This document shows positions 5,817 to 7,046 of a stretch of 7,046 nucleotides of DNA, piece after piece. How positions within the stretch are numbered: the first letter of the stretch is position 1; each line of letters opens with the position of its first letter. The position numbers and the translations under genes are program-made. The notes below the pieces were generated by a model. It did no database searches, was not told the origin of the DNA, and saw nothing but the letters and a program-made list of their open reading frames with translations. The stretch lies in contig CAYVGI010000196.1 in the NCBI GenBank assembly GCA_964451095.1, forward strand, positions 1 through 7,046. Direction: 5' to 3'. The DNA comes from DAOTTY01 sp964451095 (GTDB lineage: Bacteria; Chloroflexota; Anaerolineae; Aggregatilineales; Phototrophicaceae).

Positions 5817-7046
5817 ATGCCCAAGCTCTTTATCTCCTACCCCCGCGATGAACTCGCCTTTGCCCACCAGCTCGATGCCACGCTGCGCGACGCCGGGCAC
5901 GAGACCTGGTTCTATGCCCGTGACTATGACCCGTCACGCGATCATGCCGACCAGATTATCGGGGCACTGCGCGGCACAGATGTGCTGCTCGTGGTGGTCA
6001 CGCAGCGGGCGTTGCGCAGCAGTGGTATGCAGTTCGAGCAGCACACCATGTCCATGCTCGGGCGTCCGATTATCCCGGTGCTGCTGTACGCGATTAGTGA
6101 ACTGCCCACGCTGCTGCGGCAAACACCGCCCGTGGACTTCCAGGGGGATTTTGACGCCGCTGTGCCGCACCTGCTACAGGCGATTAGCACTGCCAAAGAC
6201 CCACCCACCCCCACAACACTGCTTACCAATGTCGATCTATCCGCGCGCGTGGTCATCCTGTACAAGAACCTGCAAAAGACCCATCACGGTACTGGCACGG
6301 CAGACGCCGCCCGCACCACTGCCGACTACCTGACCGACGAAGGATACCTCGCTACGCCGCTCAACTTCTCGGAGTACACGATCAAAGACGCTGCCGCCCA
6401 AACCGCACTGGACAGCGCCACCCATGTGATTGCCGTGTTGTCTCGCTCCGTCGTAGAGCAGTTTGTGTTCGATGACGAACCGTTGAAGGCGGCGCTGCGC
6501 TACACACTAGACGCGAACAAGCCCCTAACACTGCTCACGGTGTCCAGGCACATCCCGCTAGAGAATGGCACTGCTTTTGCAGGGAATTTGGCACGGCTGC
6601 GCCCGGCACCCGCGTACTACCTGCCACCCATGTACCTGCCCCCGGACGCGGCAAAGCGGCACTTGCAACCCGTGCTCAAGCGCCTGAGCGACGCTCCGGT
6701 ACCCGCAGCGACAACAGTGCCGGGCGCTGTGCCCCTCCCCCCAAACCTCACGCATCACATCTTCCTCAGCTACAAGCGCATGGACAGCGACACGATGCGG
6801 CGCGTGCGTGAAGACCTGGAGAAAGCGGGATTTGTGGTGTGGACGGACGAACTCATCGAAAAGGGCACCCCGCAGTGGCAGCGGGAGATTGAACAGGCGA
6901 TACGTGGCACGGCGACGCTGGTTTGCTTGCTCTCGCCGGAGGCGGCGCAGTCCGATTATGTGCGGGAGGAACTGGCGGCAGCGAAGCTGTTCAAAAAGCC
7001 GATTTTCCTGGCGCTCATCCGGGGCACACGGGAGCAGTGCTTTATT
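5817..7046 (+). CDS. Multi-TIR-domain protein, 3' end beyond the window
   Basis: Frame open from ATG 5817 to the last base, 410 complete codons without a stop, so the gene continues past the window. Three TIR-type units are visible. TIR1 (residues 2-123): KLFISYPRDE, helix, GHETWFYARD, GTDVLLVVVTQRAL, SGMQFEQHTM with E74 at the usual catalytic-Glu position, then RPIIPVLL. The middle unit (143-290): RVVILYKN, helix, GYLATPLN, SATHVIAVLSRS, FDDEPLKAAL with E221, KPLTLLTV; it keeps the strand/helix order but is divergent. A Pro/Ala/Thr linker (292-310) leads to TIR3 (314 to the end): HIFLSYKRMD, GFVVWTDE, KGTPQWQREIEQAI, TLVCLLSP, DYVREELAAA with E385 aligned to the catalytic Glu, KKPIFLALI. Bacterial TIR domains cleave NAD or make NAD-derived signals, often in antiphage defence, so that role is inferred. 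The start is fixed by the domain edge and a stop at 5778; no ribosome binding site is evident, perhaps a short leader. Confidence 0.88.
   Translation, partial: MPKLFISYPRDELAFAHQLDATLRDAGHETWFYARDYDPSRDHADQIIGALRGTDVLLVVVTQRALRSSGMQFEQHTMSMLGRPIIPVLLYAISELPTLLRQTPPVDFQGDFDAAVPHLLQAISTAKDPPTPTTLLTNVDLSARVVILYKNLQKTHHGTGTADAARTTADYLTDEGYLATPLNFSEYTIKDAAAQTALDSATHVIAVLSRSVVEQFVFDDEPLKAALRYTLDANKPLTLLTVSRHIPLENGTAFAGNLARLRPAPAYYLPPMYLPPDAAKRHLQPVLKRLSDAPVPAATTVPGAVPLPPNLTHHIFLSYKRMDSDTMRRVREDLEKAGFVVWTDELIEKGTPQWQREIEQAIRGTATLVCLLSPEAAQSDYVREELAAAKLFKKPIFLALIRGTREQCFI

Noticed and set aside
5848..6333. A 161-codon plus-strand open frame inside the TIR gene
   Set aside because: It is rich in Pro, Cys, Arg and Ser with no recognisable fold, and it lies out of frame with the clear TIR coding sequence; it is a high-GC shadow.

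Overview
This looks like chromosomal DNA from a high-GC bacterium, probably Chloroflexota (Anaerolineae or a relative) or an uncultured neighbour. The reasons are the mix of families: a PD40/TolB-type propeller, a GT39-type membrane glycosyltransferase, an MGDG-synthase-like GT28 enzyme, a Uma2-family nuclease and a multi-TIR protein. The placement is inferred from family composition and codon style, not from a marker gene. No tRNA, rRNA, CRISPR array, transposase or phage gene was seen.

Positions 1-3214 (plus strand) hold three genes. The first is the 3' end of a PD40 beta-propeller protein, cut by the window edge. Next is a class I SAM methyltransferase (best start 900), then a 531-residue GT39-like polytopic glycosyltransferase that starts at GTG 1619 behind a clear ribosome binding site. 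After a 148-base gap comes a cytoplasmic-type MGDG synthase/GT28 glycosyltransferase (3363-4559). The two glycosyltransferases suggest envelope glycolipid or lipid-linked sugar work, but nothing in the sequence proves they share a pathway.

Positions 4560-5491 start with an intergenic region carrying two blocks of degenerate 7-base repeats in opposite orientation, which can fold into a hairpin. A Uma2-family (DUF820) PD-(D/E)XK protein follows. It overlaps, through ATGA, an 89-residue protein with two CxxC knuckles.

Positions 5488-7046 are the accessory-looking end. A small minus-strand gene (5717 down to 5488) reads well only if one base is restored in a run of five C (G on its own strand). 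It converges on the zinc-ribbon gene so that both stop codons share one CTAG. Divergent from it is a long plus-strand reading frame, open from ATG 5817 to the last base of the window. It encodes 410 residues that read as three successive TIR-type domains: an N-terminal one, a divergent middle one, and a canonical third one after a Pro/Ala-rich linker. This is the strongest candidate for an undescribed system, probably NAD-related signalling or defence. Its C-terminal part lies outside the window.
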